This document shows positions 8,408 to 15,658 of a DNA stretch of 39,225 nucleotides, piece after piece. How positions within the stretch are numbered: the stretch's first letter is position 1; every line of letters begins with the position of its first letter. The translations under genes and the position numbers were made by a program. The notes under the pieces were generated by a model. The model was not told the origin of the DNA and made no database searches. It saw nothing but the letters and a program-made list of their open reading frames with translations. The DNA comes from Clostridia bacterium (GTDB lineage: Bacteria > Bacillota > Clostridia > UMGS1883): NCBI GenBank assembly GCA_017411435.1, contig JAFQQD010000019.1, forward strand, positions 1-39,225, in the 5' to 3' direction.

Positions 8408-8423
8408 AAGGAGGTCGGGCGGA

Positions 8424-9053
8424 ATGGAAGATTATAAAACTGTGCAAAATGACGCGAGTGCGGAAATGATTGAAAGAAAAAGCCGTTTTATAGGCTATTG
8501 CCGTCCGGTCAGAACTCAGGATGAGGCGGTTTCCTTCATAAATGAAATCCGTGCTATGCACCGTCAGGCAACGCATAATGTTTACGCATATGTACTGCGT
8601 GAAGACAATATTATGCGCTACAGCGATGACGGAGAGCCTGCAGGTACGGCAGGTGTACCTGTGCTTGAGGTTATAAAAAAAGAGGGGCTTACCGATGTGG
8701 CAGTCGTTGTGACAAGATATTTCGGCGGAATACTCCTCGGCGCAGGCGGTCTTGTGCGCGCATACGGAAAGAGTGCAAAACTGGGCATTGATGCTGCGGT
8801 CAGGATAGAGAAAATTTACTGTAATCTGTTCCTTATCCGCTGCGATTATTCCACCTACGGAAAGCTTGAATATCTGATAAACACCGAGGGGTATATATTA
8901 AAGGACTGCGCGTTTGAAAATGATGTATGCATAACAGTCGGCGTAAAACCTGAAGATGTTGAAGTTTTTAAGAAAAATGTTGCTGATATATCTGGTGGCA
9001 GCGCACAGATAGACGAAATTCCGGGCGAATACATAACAAAAGAGATAAAGTAA
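8424..9053 (+). CDS. IMPACT/YigZ family protein
   Basis: The 209-residue protein has the UPF0029/IMPACT N-terminal domain (about 1-120), recognisable by ERKSRFIGYCRPV, HNVYAYVL, SDDGEPAGTAGVP and the highly conserved VVVTRYFGGILLGAGGLVRA. A DUF1949-type C-terminal domain (about 135-200) follows. The eukaryotic relative IMPACT regulates Gcn2, while bacterial YigZ may act in translation or ribosome quality control, which is not settled. It has a strong GGAGG ribosome site, lies just after hflX and ends at the base of a terminator stem. Confidence 0.9.
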   Translation: MEDYKTVQNDASAEMIERKSRFIGYCRPVRTQDEAVSFINEIRAMHRQATHNVYAYVLREDNIMRYSDDGEPAGTAGVPVLEVIKKEGLTDVAVVVTRYFGGILLGAGGLVRAYGKSAKLGIDAAVRIEKIYCNLFLIRCDYSTYGKLEYLINTEGYILKDCAFENDVCITVGVKPEDVEVFKKNVADISGGSAQIDEIPGEYITKEIK

Positions 9054-9080
9054 AAGGTGTCGGCAATGCCGACACCTTTT
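9052..9080 (+). terminator. strong terminator of the hflX unit
   Basis: AAAAGGTGTCGGC (9052-9064) pairs perfectly with GCCGACACCTTTT (9068-9080) around a 3-base loop. The stem starts inside the stop codon of the YigZ gene. The A/T ends make it usable from both strands. Confidence 0.9.
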
Positions 9081-9085
9081 ACTTA

Positions 9086-9152
9086 TCATTCTGAACATAG
9101 TGAAGAATCTGAAAAGTTAAAGAGATTCTTCGTCATAAATTCCTCAGAATGA
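9086..9152. repeat. nested palindromic intergenic repeat (TCATTCTGA type)
   Basis: The outer arms TCATTCTGA (9086-9094) and TCAGAATGA (9144-9152) enclose inner arms GAAGAATCT (9102-9110) and AGATTCTTC (9123-9131). The motif family TCATTCTGA...GAAGAATCT with its mirror is one I recognise as a dispersed palindrome in many bacterial genomes. It lies between two convergent genes and encodes nothing. Confidence 0.75.
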
Positions 9153-9170
9153 CACAACTATTCATTTTTG

Positions 9171-10634
9171 TTATTCTATGGGGATTAGTTTACCTGTATT
9201 GAGATTTACTATTCTGGGGATTCTTGAACTGTTTGAAATACAGTAAAGATTTCCGTCAGGACCGAAGAAGGTTTCACCGCAGATATAAGGGTAAAGTTTT
9301 GTGATTTCACCCGTATTTACATCGAGTGTGTAGTATCCGCCGTTAACTGTGCTGAAAGGAGGATATCCTCCCTGTCCAGGGTTTTCCTTTTGAGCATCGT
9401 ACCACATACCGAGGAAATAGATTTTACCATCCTCTTTACCCAGAGCGTACATAGAGTTAAAGAGGTCTTTGTGTTTTTCTGTCAGCGGCTGGAATTCATC
9501 CGCACCTTCTTTGTAAAGATAAATGTCGCTGAAACGGTTACTCCATCGTCCTGAATATGCAGGTCGGTAGCTGTTGGATGTAACATAAAACTCCCCGTTT
9601 ACGCCTTCGTAAACTGCATTAAAATTGCATCTTGCATCCCACGGAATTTGCTTTATACCGTTTTCGTCTTTTCTGAAGAAATATGACCTGTATTGGGTGT
9701 ACGGTGCAGGAGCATTTCCAACCTGTACTGAAAGATAGATAAGGGTGCTATCTCCCGTTTTGTATTCATTCACAGTTGATACATTCACGATTTCTTCGCC
9801 TTCAAGAGTCATTAAAAGAGTATCTCCGACATAGATGCCTTTATCTTTTATTGTTGCTTCCAAAGAAGTTGGCGCTACCTTATCCTCACGCGCAGGCATT
9901 TGTGTTCTTTTTACTGCGAATTCGGTGTCTTCTTTGCGGAAAACTTTTTGAGCCGCTGTGTCGAAGTCGTAGTTAGCATAATAACTGTACAAAAGAGTGT
10001 ATCTTGTATCGCCGTTCTCGTTAATGCTTTCATCATAGACTGATATCTTATTTTCCAGTTTAACGATATTTCCGTCTACCGTGTAAGCATACGGGGGATT
10101 GCTTTTTCCGTCCTCGTAGAGCTTGAAAGAATAATCCTTTTCTGACCACTCGATGTCAAAGTTTAATTCCTCGTATGCAAAGCGCCATGTCATCGGGAAA
10201 TATGTTATTCCGCGGAAGTTTATAAGCGGATATTTCTCTTTTGTGTTGTCAATATAAATACCGTTAAGATAGATAGGATAAGTGGGAATCACAGCATCAT
10301 AGAGCTTATCATAATAATTCAGCGCATCGCCACCAAAATAATTGGGAGTTTCGGTATAGTAATCAACATATTCGCGAGTTATAAAAAGTCCCTTTCCGCT
10401 ATCAAATCCGCACATAAGACCAAGGCGGGCACAAAGGTCGAAGGTCATCGGGAAATATGTAATATCCTTATAGGTTATAAGGGGGAACTCAACATAGCGG
10501 TTATCCACGCTCATATACTGAATCTCTGTATAAAATGGTGCAATTTTTACCTTTACCTCATCATTTTGAGCCATAGCAGGAAATGATGATACAAAAAGTG
10601 TCAGAACGATTAATAATGTAAGTAATTTTTTCAT
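9171..10634 (-). CDS. secreted stalk-domain (CuAO_N1-like) protein
   Basis: The 487-residue protein starts with a signal peptide (about 1-22, cleavage near AMA-QND). Two copies of the stalk or copper-amine-oxidase-N-like module follow (about 30-90 and 110-170), each with the core YPLI..(K/R).ITYFPMT. This is a fold often attached to clostridial envelope proteins; the name does not imply copper or amine oxidase activity. The remaining 300 residues are beta-rich, tyrosine- and tryptophan-rich, with short repeated segments such as DIYLYKEG and GYYTLDVNTGEIT that suggest a propeller. No anchor or enzymatic motif is seen. It is a distant relative of the three tandem genes at 19091-24081. Confidence 0.8.
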   Translation of the reverse strand: MKKLLTLLIVLTLFVSSFPAMAQNDEVKVKIAPFYTEIQYMSVDNRYVEFPLITYKDITYFPMTFDLCARLGLMCGFDSGKGLFITREYVDYYTETPNYFGGDALNYYDKLYDAVIPTYPIYLNGIYIDNTKEKYPLINFRGITYFPMTWRFAYEELNFDIEWSEKDYSFKLYEDGKSNPPYAYTVDGNIVKLENKISVYDESINENGDTRYTLLYSYYANYDFDTAAQKVFRKEDTEFAVKRTQMPAREDKVAPTSLEATIKDKGIYVGDTLLMTLEGEEIVNVSTVNEYKTGDSTLIYLSVQVGNAPAPYTQYRSYFFRKDENGIKQIPWDARCNFNAVYEGVNGEFYVTSNSYRPAYSGRWSNRFSDIYLYKEGADEFQPLTEKHKDLFNSMYALGKEDGKIYFLGMWYDAQKENPGQGGYPPFSTVNGGYYTLDVNTGEITKLYPYICGETFFGPDGNLYCISNSSRIPRIVNLNTGKLIPIE

Positions 10635-10651
10635 ATTATCACCTCAATTTT

Positions 10652-10680
10652 AGTATAGCATATGCAAGATTTGGTGTAAA
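10652..10680 (-). promoter_or_regulatory. promoter of the stalk-domain gene at 9171-10634
   Basis: Minus-strand TTTACA (10675-10680) and TATACT (10652-10657) are exactly 17 bases apart, followed by GAGGTGAT and the ATG. Confidence 0.65.
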
Positions 10681-10688
10681 TACAGGGA

Positions 10689-10717
10689 TTGATTTTTTAA
10701 TCTTATTGTAATATACT
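10689..10717 (+). promoter_or_regulatory. promoter of the tyrosine phosphatase gene
   Basis: TTGATT (10689-10694) and TATACT (10712-10717) are 17 bases apart, with AGGTGA and the ATG at 10734 just behind. It diverges from the preceding promoter with only 8 bases between their -35 boxes. Confidence 0.55.
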
Positions 10718-10733
10718 TGTCTTAGGTGATTTT

Positions 10734-11186
10734 ATGATTAAAGTATTATTTGTATGCCTGGGCAATATATGCCGTAGCCCAATGGCAGAATTTGTGATGA
10801 AAGATATGGTTGAAAAACGCGGTATTGCGGATAATTTCGAGATTGCATCTGCCGCGACAAGCGACTGGGAAATCGGAAATGGTGTTTACCCCCCTGCAAA
10901 GAAAAAACTTTCCGAAAACGGAATTGACTGCACCGGAAAAACTGCAAGGCAAATGACAAAGGCTGATTATGGATATTATGACTACATCATCGCGATGGAT
11001 GAGGGAAATCTTCGTGATATGGTGCGTTTTGTGGGCGATGACCCCGATGGTAAAGTTTCTCTTCTCATGGAGCATACCTCAACTCCCCGCGACATTGCTG
11101 ACCCGTGGTATACGGGCGATTTTGAACAAACCTGGAAGGATGTAAATAACGGGTGCAGTTGTTTACTGAAAAAATTAGGTTTTTGA
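10734..11186 (+). CDS. low-molecular-weight protein-tyrosine (or arginine) phosphatase
   Basis: The 150-residue length and N-terminal active site are typical of the LMW-PTP/Wzb/YwlE family. The CX5R loop is CLGNICR with nucleophile Cys8 and Arg14, followed by SPMAE. The general acid Asp123 sits in DPWYTGDF. It hydrolyses phosphotyrosine or phosphoarginine on proteins in the cytoplasm. The third loop residue decides between these in YwlE-type enzymes, and that cannot be settled by eye here. It is a single-gene unit with its own promoter, and no polysaccharide or kinase gene is adjacent. Confidence 0.93.
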   Translation: MIKVLFVCLGNICRSPMAEFVMKDMVEKRGIADNFEIASAATSDWEIGNGVYPPAKKKLSENGIDCTGKTARQMTKADYGYYDYIIAMDEGNLRDMVRFVGDDPDGKVSLLMEHTSTPRDIADPWYTGDFEQTWKDVNNGCSCLLKKLGF

Positions 11187-11190
11187 AAAA

Positions 11191-11205
11191 GAAGCGTGCC
11201 GCTTC
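11191..11205 (-). terminator. small hairpin between convergent genes
   Basis: GAAGCG-TGC-CGCTTC forms a 6-bp stem directly followed, on the minus strand, by TTTTT. It could act as a second terminator for transcripts arriving from 11328-11885. Confidence 0.4.
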
Positions 11206-11288
11206 ACCCATTTCGCGCCCCAACCCAACTTGAAGCCAACATATGTTGCTCGCGATAAAAACACGCAAATTCCTATACGGTAAAAAAT

Positions 11289-11316
11289 AACAGGGTATCG
11301 AAATCGATACCCTGTT
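11289..11316 (-). terminator. terminator of the acidic-tail membrane protein gene
   Basis: AACAGGGTATCGA / TCGATACCCTGTT form a long perfect stem. On the minus strand TATTTTTTA follows, giving a proper T-run, and on the plus strand TAATTT follows. It lies between two convergent genes and probably serves the minus strand mainly. Confidence 0.8.
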
Positions 11317-11327
11317 TAATTTAATGC

Positions 11328-11885
11328 TTATTCTTCGTCCTCATCGTAGTCTTCATCGTCATCGTAATCGTCATAATCTTCATCGTCATAATCTTCATCG
11401 TCATCCTCGCCCTTTTTAAGGAAAAGAGATGTTGCGATAAGGAGACACACGATAACTATGATAACGAGTATTGTGATGAGAAGTCCCTTCATAAAGCCAC
11501 CGGATTTTTTATCCTTCTTAGCAGAAGTATCCTTGTCAGCCTTTGCAGTTTCCTCCTCATTTTCTTCAGGAACAATGGCTTCTTCTTCGCTATTTTCAGC
11601 AATAGCCTTGTTAGCTTCAACAAGCTCGCCCTTGAGCTTATTTATCTCACTGTTGAGGGTGCTGATTTCAGTTTCAAGTCGTGTCTTTTCGATTTCTGCT
11701 TCCTGTTCTATCTGGCTTATTTTCTGCAAGGCTTCCTCGGACTGTTTACCTGAAGAAATAGCTCTTCCGCACAGAATTCCGATTAACAAAGCAAGCACAC
11801 AAAGTACCATTGCCGCAGGCACGGTAATCTTTCTTACCTTCTTTTTTAACGGAGTAACGCTTCTATAATTATTGAGTTGATCCAT
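11328..11885 (-). CDS. two-TM protein with coiled coil and polyacidic tail, unknown function
   Basis: No family is recognised. The 185 residues contain a basic N-terminus (TPLKKKVRKI), a TM segment at about 23-43, a predicted coiled coil at about 48-97 rich in E/K/L, a charged linker, a second TM at about 133-155 (LLITILVIIVIVCLLIATSL) and a C-terminal tail made almost only of D, E and Y. The tail DNA is a low-complexity GAT/GAC/GAA repeat, so its length may vary between strains. Topology would put the coiled coil on one side of the membrane and both termini on the other. It has a strong extended -10 promoter and its own terminator. Confidence 0.65.
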   Translation of the reverse strand: MDQLNNYRSVTPLKKKVRKITVPAAMVLCVLALLIGILCGRAISSGKQSEEALQKISQIEQEAEIEKTRLETEISTLNSEINKLKGELVEANKAIAENSEEEAIVPEENEEETAKADKDTSAKKDKKSGGFMKGLLITILVIIVIVCLLIATSLFLKKGEDDDEDYDDEDYDDYDDDEDYDEDEE

Positions 11886-11917
11886 ATGTATCCCTCCATA
11901 TACTTTTTCCTGAGTTT

Positions 11918-11946
11918 ATTATAGCACAAAAAAATACATCTTACAA
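11918..11946 (-). promoter_or_regulatory. extended -10 promoter of the acidic-tail gene
   Basis: Minus strand: TTGTAA (11941-11946), 17-base spacer, TATAAT (11918-11923) preceded by TGC, the extended -10 motif. A GGAGGG ribosome site follows before the ATG at 11885. Confidence 0.7.
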
Positions 11947-12016
11947 GAAAAAAATACAAAACTTGAGTATTTTTTTAAGGTCGGAGGGAACAGTGAAAAG
12001 TGAATAGGTGATAAGT

Positions 12017-12048
12017 AAAAATCCCCGTACGATTGTACGAGGATTTTT
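12017..12048 (-). terminator. terminator-like hairpin attached to a tRNA 3'-end relic
   Basis: AAAAATCC-C-CGTAC / GTACG-A-GGATTTTT form a nearly perfect stem with a 4-base loop; the single C-A position becomes G-U on the minus strand. Directly beside it lies GGTAGCCGAAC, the complement of a tRNA-Gln 3' end, in the same arrangement as the real tRNA-Gln and its terminator at 12227-12337. Confidence 0.6.
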
Positions 12049-12226
12049 GGTAGCCGAACAACGATTATCAATCGTTTTTTATACGCTCCCGTTTGCGGTA
12101 CCCGAAGACTCGTTGCACTCGCAACTCGCTTTTCGACCGCTGCACAACTCTGCACCCTCCCTTTATCTGCCACAGGCAGCGGTCGGGTTCGATTCCCTCT
12201 TCTGGGTTCGAATCCTGCTAGGCAAT
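12049..12226. pseudogene. tRNA-derived relic region
   Basis: No protein gene is supported. At 12049-12059 the sequence repeats the 3' end of tRNA-Gln (GGTAGCCGAAC, minus orientation). At 12184-12195 and 12204-12215 two T-arm-like pieces, GGGTTCGATTCC and GGGTTCGAATCC, lie in plus orientation. The second extends to a 16-base match, TCTGGGTTCGAATCCT (12201-12216), that is the exact reverse complement of the tRNA-Gln T-arm at 12277-12292. Between them, an AT-rich hairpin AACGATT/AATCGTT followed by TTTTTT (12059-12079) could end plus-strand transcription. I read this as remains of one or more former tRNA genes. Confidence 0.5.
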
Positions 12227-12263
12227 AAAAAAGCACCTGCGACAAAAGTCGCAAGTGATTTTT
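12227..12263 (-). terminator. terminator of tRNA-Gln
   Basis: AAAAAAGCACCTGCGAC and GTCGCAAGTGATTTTTT pair around an AAAA loop with two imperfect positions. On the minus strand six T end the structure. The stem begins directly at the encoded CCA of the tRNA. Confidence 0.8.
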
Positions 12264-12337
12264 TGGTAGCCGAACTAGGATTCGAACCCAGACATACAGA
12301 GTCAGAGTCTGCTGTGCTACCCTTACACAATTCGGCT
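12264..12337 (-). tRNA. tRNA-Gln, anticodon CTG
   Basis: The minus strand folds as a complete 74-base tRNA. It has acceptor AGCCGAA/TTCGGCT, a D-arm with GTG/CAC stem, an anticodon stem GCAGA/TCTGT with loop CTCTGAC and anticodon CTG (reads CAG), a 4-base variable loop, a T-arm CTGGG/CCTAG with loop TTCGAAT, discriminator A and an encoded CCA. A perfect-spacing promoter precedes it and a terminator follows at once, so it is a single-gene transcript. The TTG-decoding isoacceptor is not in this window. Confidence 0.93.
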
Positions 12338-12356
12338 GTTTTTTTGCTACCCGTTT

Positions 12357-12385
12357 AATATACAACATTTAGAATTGTTTGTCAA
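12357..12385 (-). promoter_or_regulatory. promoter of tRNA-Gln
   Basis: Minus-strand TTGACA (12380-12385) is a perfect -35 box and TATATT (12357-12362) lies 17 bases on, about 20 bases upstream of the mature tRNA 5' end. Confidence 0.85.
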
Positions 12386-12460
12386 CTGTTTTTTTATTTT
12401 TTTCCAAACTTTTTTTCTTATTCAAAAATAATTGATTTTTACTATTTTTTCCTTTAATAC

Positions 12461-12490
12461 TTGACATTATTACCTATATAATAGTAAAAT
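12461..12490 (+). promoter_or_regulatory. promoter of the hisS-aspS transcript
   Basis: TTGACA (12461-12466) is followed after 18 bases by TAAAAT (12485-12490). The TATAAT at 12477-12482 is only 10 bases away and cannot pair with this -35. No T-box fits in the roughly 55-base leader, unlike many clostridial hisS genes. Confidence 0.6.
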
Positions 12491-12551
12491 AAAGTGATAT
12501 CGTATGTAAAAATGGGAATATTGTAATTATTAAAAGAAAGGGATGGTTTTT

Positions 12552-13820
12552 GTGGCAATTACTGCACCCCGTGGTACTGCAGATATACTTGCACCCGACA
12601 TTCTTAAATGGAAATATATTGAAAAGAAGATATCCGAGATAAGTTCTCGTTTCGGATACAGTGAAATCCGCACACCCGTGTTCGAGCATACAGAGCTTTT
12701 TGAGCGCGGTGTCGGCGACACGACAGATGTTGTTCAGAAGGAGATGTATACCTTTAATGACAAGGGTGGCAGAAGCATCACTCTTCGTCCTGAGGGCACC
12801 GCATCTGTTGCAAGAGCATTTCTGGAGCATAACATTTACGCTCAGCCTCTCCCCGCCAAGCTTTGCTATAACATAACCTGTTATCGCTACGAAAAGCCTC
12901 AGGCAGGAAGACTTCGTGAATTCCACCAGTTCGGTGCCGAATGTTACGGAACAAGCGACCCGACAGTTGACGCAGAGGTGATTTCTCTTGCTAAAACAGT
13001 TCTTAACGAGCTTGGTATAGAAAAACTTACGCTCAACATCAATTCTATCGGTTGTCCTTCTTGCCGTGCAAAGTATAATGAGGCACTCAAGGATTATTTC
13101 CGTCCTTATATAGAGGATGGCACACTCTGCGGAACATGCCGTGAAAGATTTGACAAGAATCCTCTTCGTATACTTGACTGCAAGAGTCCTGTATGCGGTG
13201 AGATTGCCAAGAAGGCTCCCGTACTTCTTGATTATATCTGCGATGAATGTCGCGACCATTTTGAAGAAGTTAAAAAGCACCTTGAGGCTATGGGTATTGA
13301 ATATAATGTGGACGGCACTATCGTGCGCGGTCTTGATTACTACACAAAGACTGTATTTGAGTTCAAGACAGCCCTTTCAGGAACTGCAGGAACAGTTTGC
13401 GGTGGCGGAAGATATGACGGACTTATTGAACAGTTAGGCGGTGCAGCTACACCGGGCATCGGTTTTGCGATGGGGATTGAAAGAATTATCCTCGCACTTG
13501 AAGAGGCAGGCGCTATGCCCGACCTTTCTGATGTGCCTGATATATTTATTGCAAACATCGGCGAGGAAACAAAACTTTTCGTAACTGCACTTACCGATAA
13601 ACTCCGCAAGGCAGGTGTAAAGTGCGAAAGAGATTTGTGCAACCGTTCTCTTAAAGCACAAATGAAATATGCCGACAAGTGTGGTGCACGATTCAGTATG
13701 GTAATCGGTGGAGATGAAGCTGAAAAGAAGAGTGCAACTCTTAAAAATATGGCAGTAAAAGAACAAACTGAAGTTAGTCTTGAAAATCTTGACGAGCTTA
13801 TAAAGATAGTGAAGGAGTAA
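12552..13820 (+). CDS. hisS: histidyl-tRNA synthetase
   Basis: HisRS attaches histidine to tRNA-His. I place the start at the GTG at 12552 (protein MAITAPRGT..., 422 aa): AAAGGG is 9 bases before it and the family starts just there. The in-frame ATG at 12543 has no room for a ribosome site. Class II motif 2 (CYRYEKPQAGRLREFHQFG), the histidine-specific HisA loop GLDYYTKTVF at 260-269, GGGRYDGL, motif 3 GFAMGIERIILAL and the C-terminal anticodon domain (about 325-420) are all present. aspS follows after 4 bases with its ribosome site inside the end of hisS. The pair is a standard clostridial arrangement. Confidence 0.96.
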   Translation: MAITAPRGTADILAPDILKWKYIEKKISEISSRFGYSEIRTPVFEHTELFERGVGDTTDVVQKEMYTFNDKGGRSITLRPEGTASVARAFLEHNIYAQPLPAKLCYNITCYRYEKPQAGRLREFHQFGAECYGTSDPTVDAEVISLAKTVLNELGIEKLTLNINSIGCPSCRAKYNEALKDYFRPYIEDGTLCGTCRERFDKNPLRILDCKSPVCGEIAKKAPVLLDYICDECRDHFEEVKKHLEAMGIEYNVDGTIVRGLDYYTKTVFEFKTALSGTAGTVCGGGRYDGLIEQLGGAATPGIGFAMGIERIILALEEAGAMPDLSDVPDIFIANIGEETKLFVTALTDKLRKAGVKCERDLCNRSLKAQMKYADKCGARFSMVIGGDEAEKKSATLKNMAVKEQTEVSLENLDELIKIVKE

Positions 13821-13824
13821 TAAA

Positions 13825-15624
13825 ATGGATACAATAAAAGGATTAAAAAGAACATATATGTGCGGCGAGCTCCGTGAAGAGCATATAGGCGAAACAGTAA
13901 CCCTTATGGGCTGGGTCGCCAAGGCAAGAAACATGGGCGGACTTGTATTCGTTGATATCCGCGACAGAAGCGGCATCTCACAGATAGTGTTTGAGCCTGA
14001 CAATGCTCCTCTTCAGGAGAAGGCCACTTCTCTTCATATGGAATATGTTATTGCAGTTACAGGTAAAGTCAGAATGAGAAGTAACATCAACGAAAATATT
14101 CCTACAGGTAAGGTTGAAATTGAAGCGAGCGAGCTTCGTATCCTTAATACCTGCGAGGTTACTCCTTTCGTTGTAACTGATGATGTCAAGGCAGGCGAAG
14201 ACCTCCGTCTTAAGTACCGTTACCTTGACCTTAGAAGGCCTACTCTTGTAAATACTCTCCAGATGCGTCATCGCGTAACACAGGTTGCAAGAAGATATTT
14301 TGACGAAAACGGTTTCCTTGAAATAGAAACACCTATTCTCACAAAGAGCACTCCCGAGGGCGCGCGTGACTATCTTGTTCCCAGCCGTGTTTACCCCGGT
14401 AATTTCTTTGCTCTTCCCCAGTCGCCTCAGCAGTATAAACAACTTCTTATGCTCGGCGGTATGGACAGATACATTCAGATTGCTAAATGCTTCCGTGACG
14501 AAGACCTTCGTGCTGACCGTCAGCCCGAATTTACACAGATTGACCTTGAAATGAGCTTCGTTGAAGAAGACGATGTTATGAATATGAATGAAGGCTTCCT
14601 CAAGAGAGTATTCAAGGAAGTGCTTGATTACGATGTAACTCTTCCCCTCCCCAGAATTACCTGGCAGGAGGCTATGGATCGCTTCGGCAGTGACAAGCCC
14701 GATACAAGATTCGGTCTTGAACTTTGCGATATGAGTGATCTTTTCAAGGACTGTGGTTTTGGTGCATTTGCCGATACAGTTAAAAATGGTGGTACTGTCC
14801 GTGCAATCAATGCAAAGGGACTTTCCGACAAACTTACAAGAAAGACACTTGATAATCTCGTTGAATTTGTTAAGACATACAAGGCAAAGGGTATGGCATG
14901 GCTTATCGTGGATGAAAACGAAATCCGCGGTTCCATTGCAAAATTCTTCTCCCCCGAAGAGCTTTCTGCAATCGCTGATAGGGCTGATGCCAAGGCAGGC
15001 GATGTTATCCTCTTTGTTGCAGACCTTAAGGCAAGCGTAGTTTACGCATCACTGGGTGCGCTCCGCTGCGAAATTGCAAAGAGATTTGACCTTATCCCAG
15101 GCGGAATGTTCAATCTCCTTTGGGTAACTGACTTCCCGCTTCTTGAGTATGATGAGGAAGAAAACCGCTTCGTTGCGATGCACCATCCCTTCACATCTCC
15201 CAAGGACGAGGATATTGCACTTCTTGATACTGACCCCGGCAAAGTGCGTGCAAAGGCTTACGATATAGTTCTTAACGGCTATGAACTCGGTGGCGGAAGT
15301 ATCCGTATTTACGATGCGGCTATGCAGCAGAAAATGTTTGAAACACTCGGCTTTACTCCCGAGCAGGCACAGGAGAGATTTGGTTATCTCTTAAATGCGT
15401 TCCGCTACGGTACTCCTCCTCACGGTGGACTTGCATACGGTCTTGACAGAATTGTTATGCTTATGGCAGGAGCTGATTCAATCCGCGATGTTATCGCATT
15501 TCCCAAGGTTAAAGACAGTGGCGAGCTTATGATACAGTCTCCCGATGTTGTTGACCAGAAGCAGCTTGATGAACTTGGTCTTGCGATTGTGAATGGTGTG
15601 GACCGTTTTGCAAATGAAGAATAA
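13825..15624 (+). CDS. aspS: aspartyl-tRNA synthetase (bacterial type)
   Basis: AspRS charges tRNA-Asp with aspartate. The 599 residues match the bacterial type: N-terminal OB fold (about 1-110, VTLMGWVAKARNMGGLVFVD), class II core, inserted GAD domain (about 290-420) and C-terminal core. Motif 2 is FRDEDLRADRQPEFTQID at 223-240 and motif 3 includes GLAYGLDRIVMLMAGA. Because asnS is also present in the window, direct Asn-tRNA formation is available. Whether this AspRS also mischarges tRNA-Asn cannot be decided by eye. Confidence 0.97.
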   Translation: MDTIKGLKRTYMCGELREEHIGETVTLMGWVAKARNMGGLVFVDIRDRSGISQIVFEPDNAPLQEKATSLHMEYVIAVTGKVRMRSNINENIPTGKVEIEASELRILNTCEVTPFVVTDDVKAGEDLRLKYRYLDLRRPTLVNTLQMRHRVTQVARRYFDENGFLEIETPILTKSTPEGARDYLVPSRVYPGNFFALPQSPQQYKQLLMLGGMDRYIQIAKCFRDEDLRADRQPEFTQIDLEMSFVEEDDVMNMNEGFLKRVFKEVLDYDVTLPLPRITWQEAMDRFGSDKPDTRFGLELCDMSDLFKDCGFGAFADTVKNGGTVRAINAKGLSDKLTRKTLDNLVEFVKTYKAKGMAWLIVDENEIRGSIAKFFSPEELSAIADRADAKAGDVILFVADLKASVVYASLGALRCEIAKRFDLIPGGMFNLLWVTDFPLLEYDEEENRFVAMHHPFTSPKDEDIALLDTDPGKVRAKAYDIVLNGYELGGGSIRIYDAAMQQKMFETLGFTPEQAQERFGYLLNAFRYGTPPHGGLAYGLDRIVMLMAGADSIRDVIAFPKVKDSGELMIQSPDVVDQKQLDELGLAIVNGVDRFANEE

Positions 15625-15658
15625 AAAAAGAAAAAACTTCACGAAAGGAGCGAGAGAG

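Noticed and set aside
9171-10634. Calling the stalk-domain proteins copper amine oxidases
   Set aside because: Only the small N-terminal-type module is shared; no oxidase catalytic domain, TPQ tyrosine motif or copper histidines are seen.
11919-12368. Long open frames on both strands across the tRNA-Gln region
   Set aside because: They translate tRNA, terminator and relic sequence; the peptides have the arginine-rich look of translated structural RNA and no start signal.
12461-12482. TTGACA with TATAAT as a promoter pair for hisS
   Set aside because: The spacer is only 10 bases; the TAAAAT at 12485 with an 18-base spacer is used instead.
12490-12551. T-box riboswitch upstream of hisS
   Set aside because: The leader is about 55 bases and has neither a specifier loop nor the T-box sequence; the gap before asnS is likewise too short.
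12474-13280. 268-codon open frame antisense to hisS
   Set aside because: It lies opposite a firmly identified gene, its composition follows from hisS codon use, and no promoter or ribosome site supports it.
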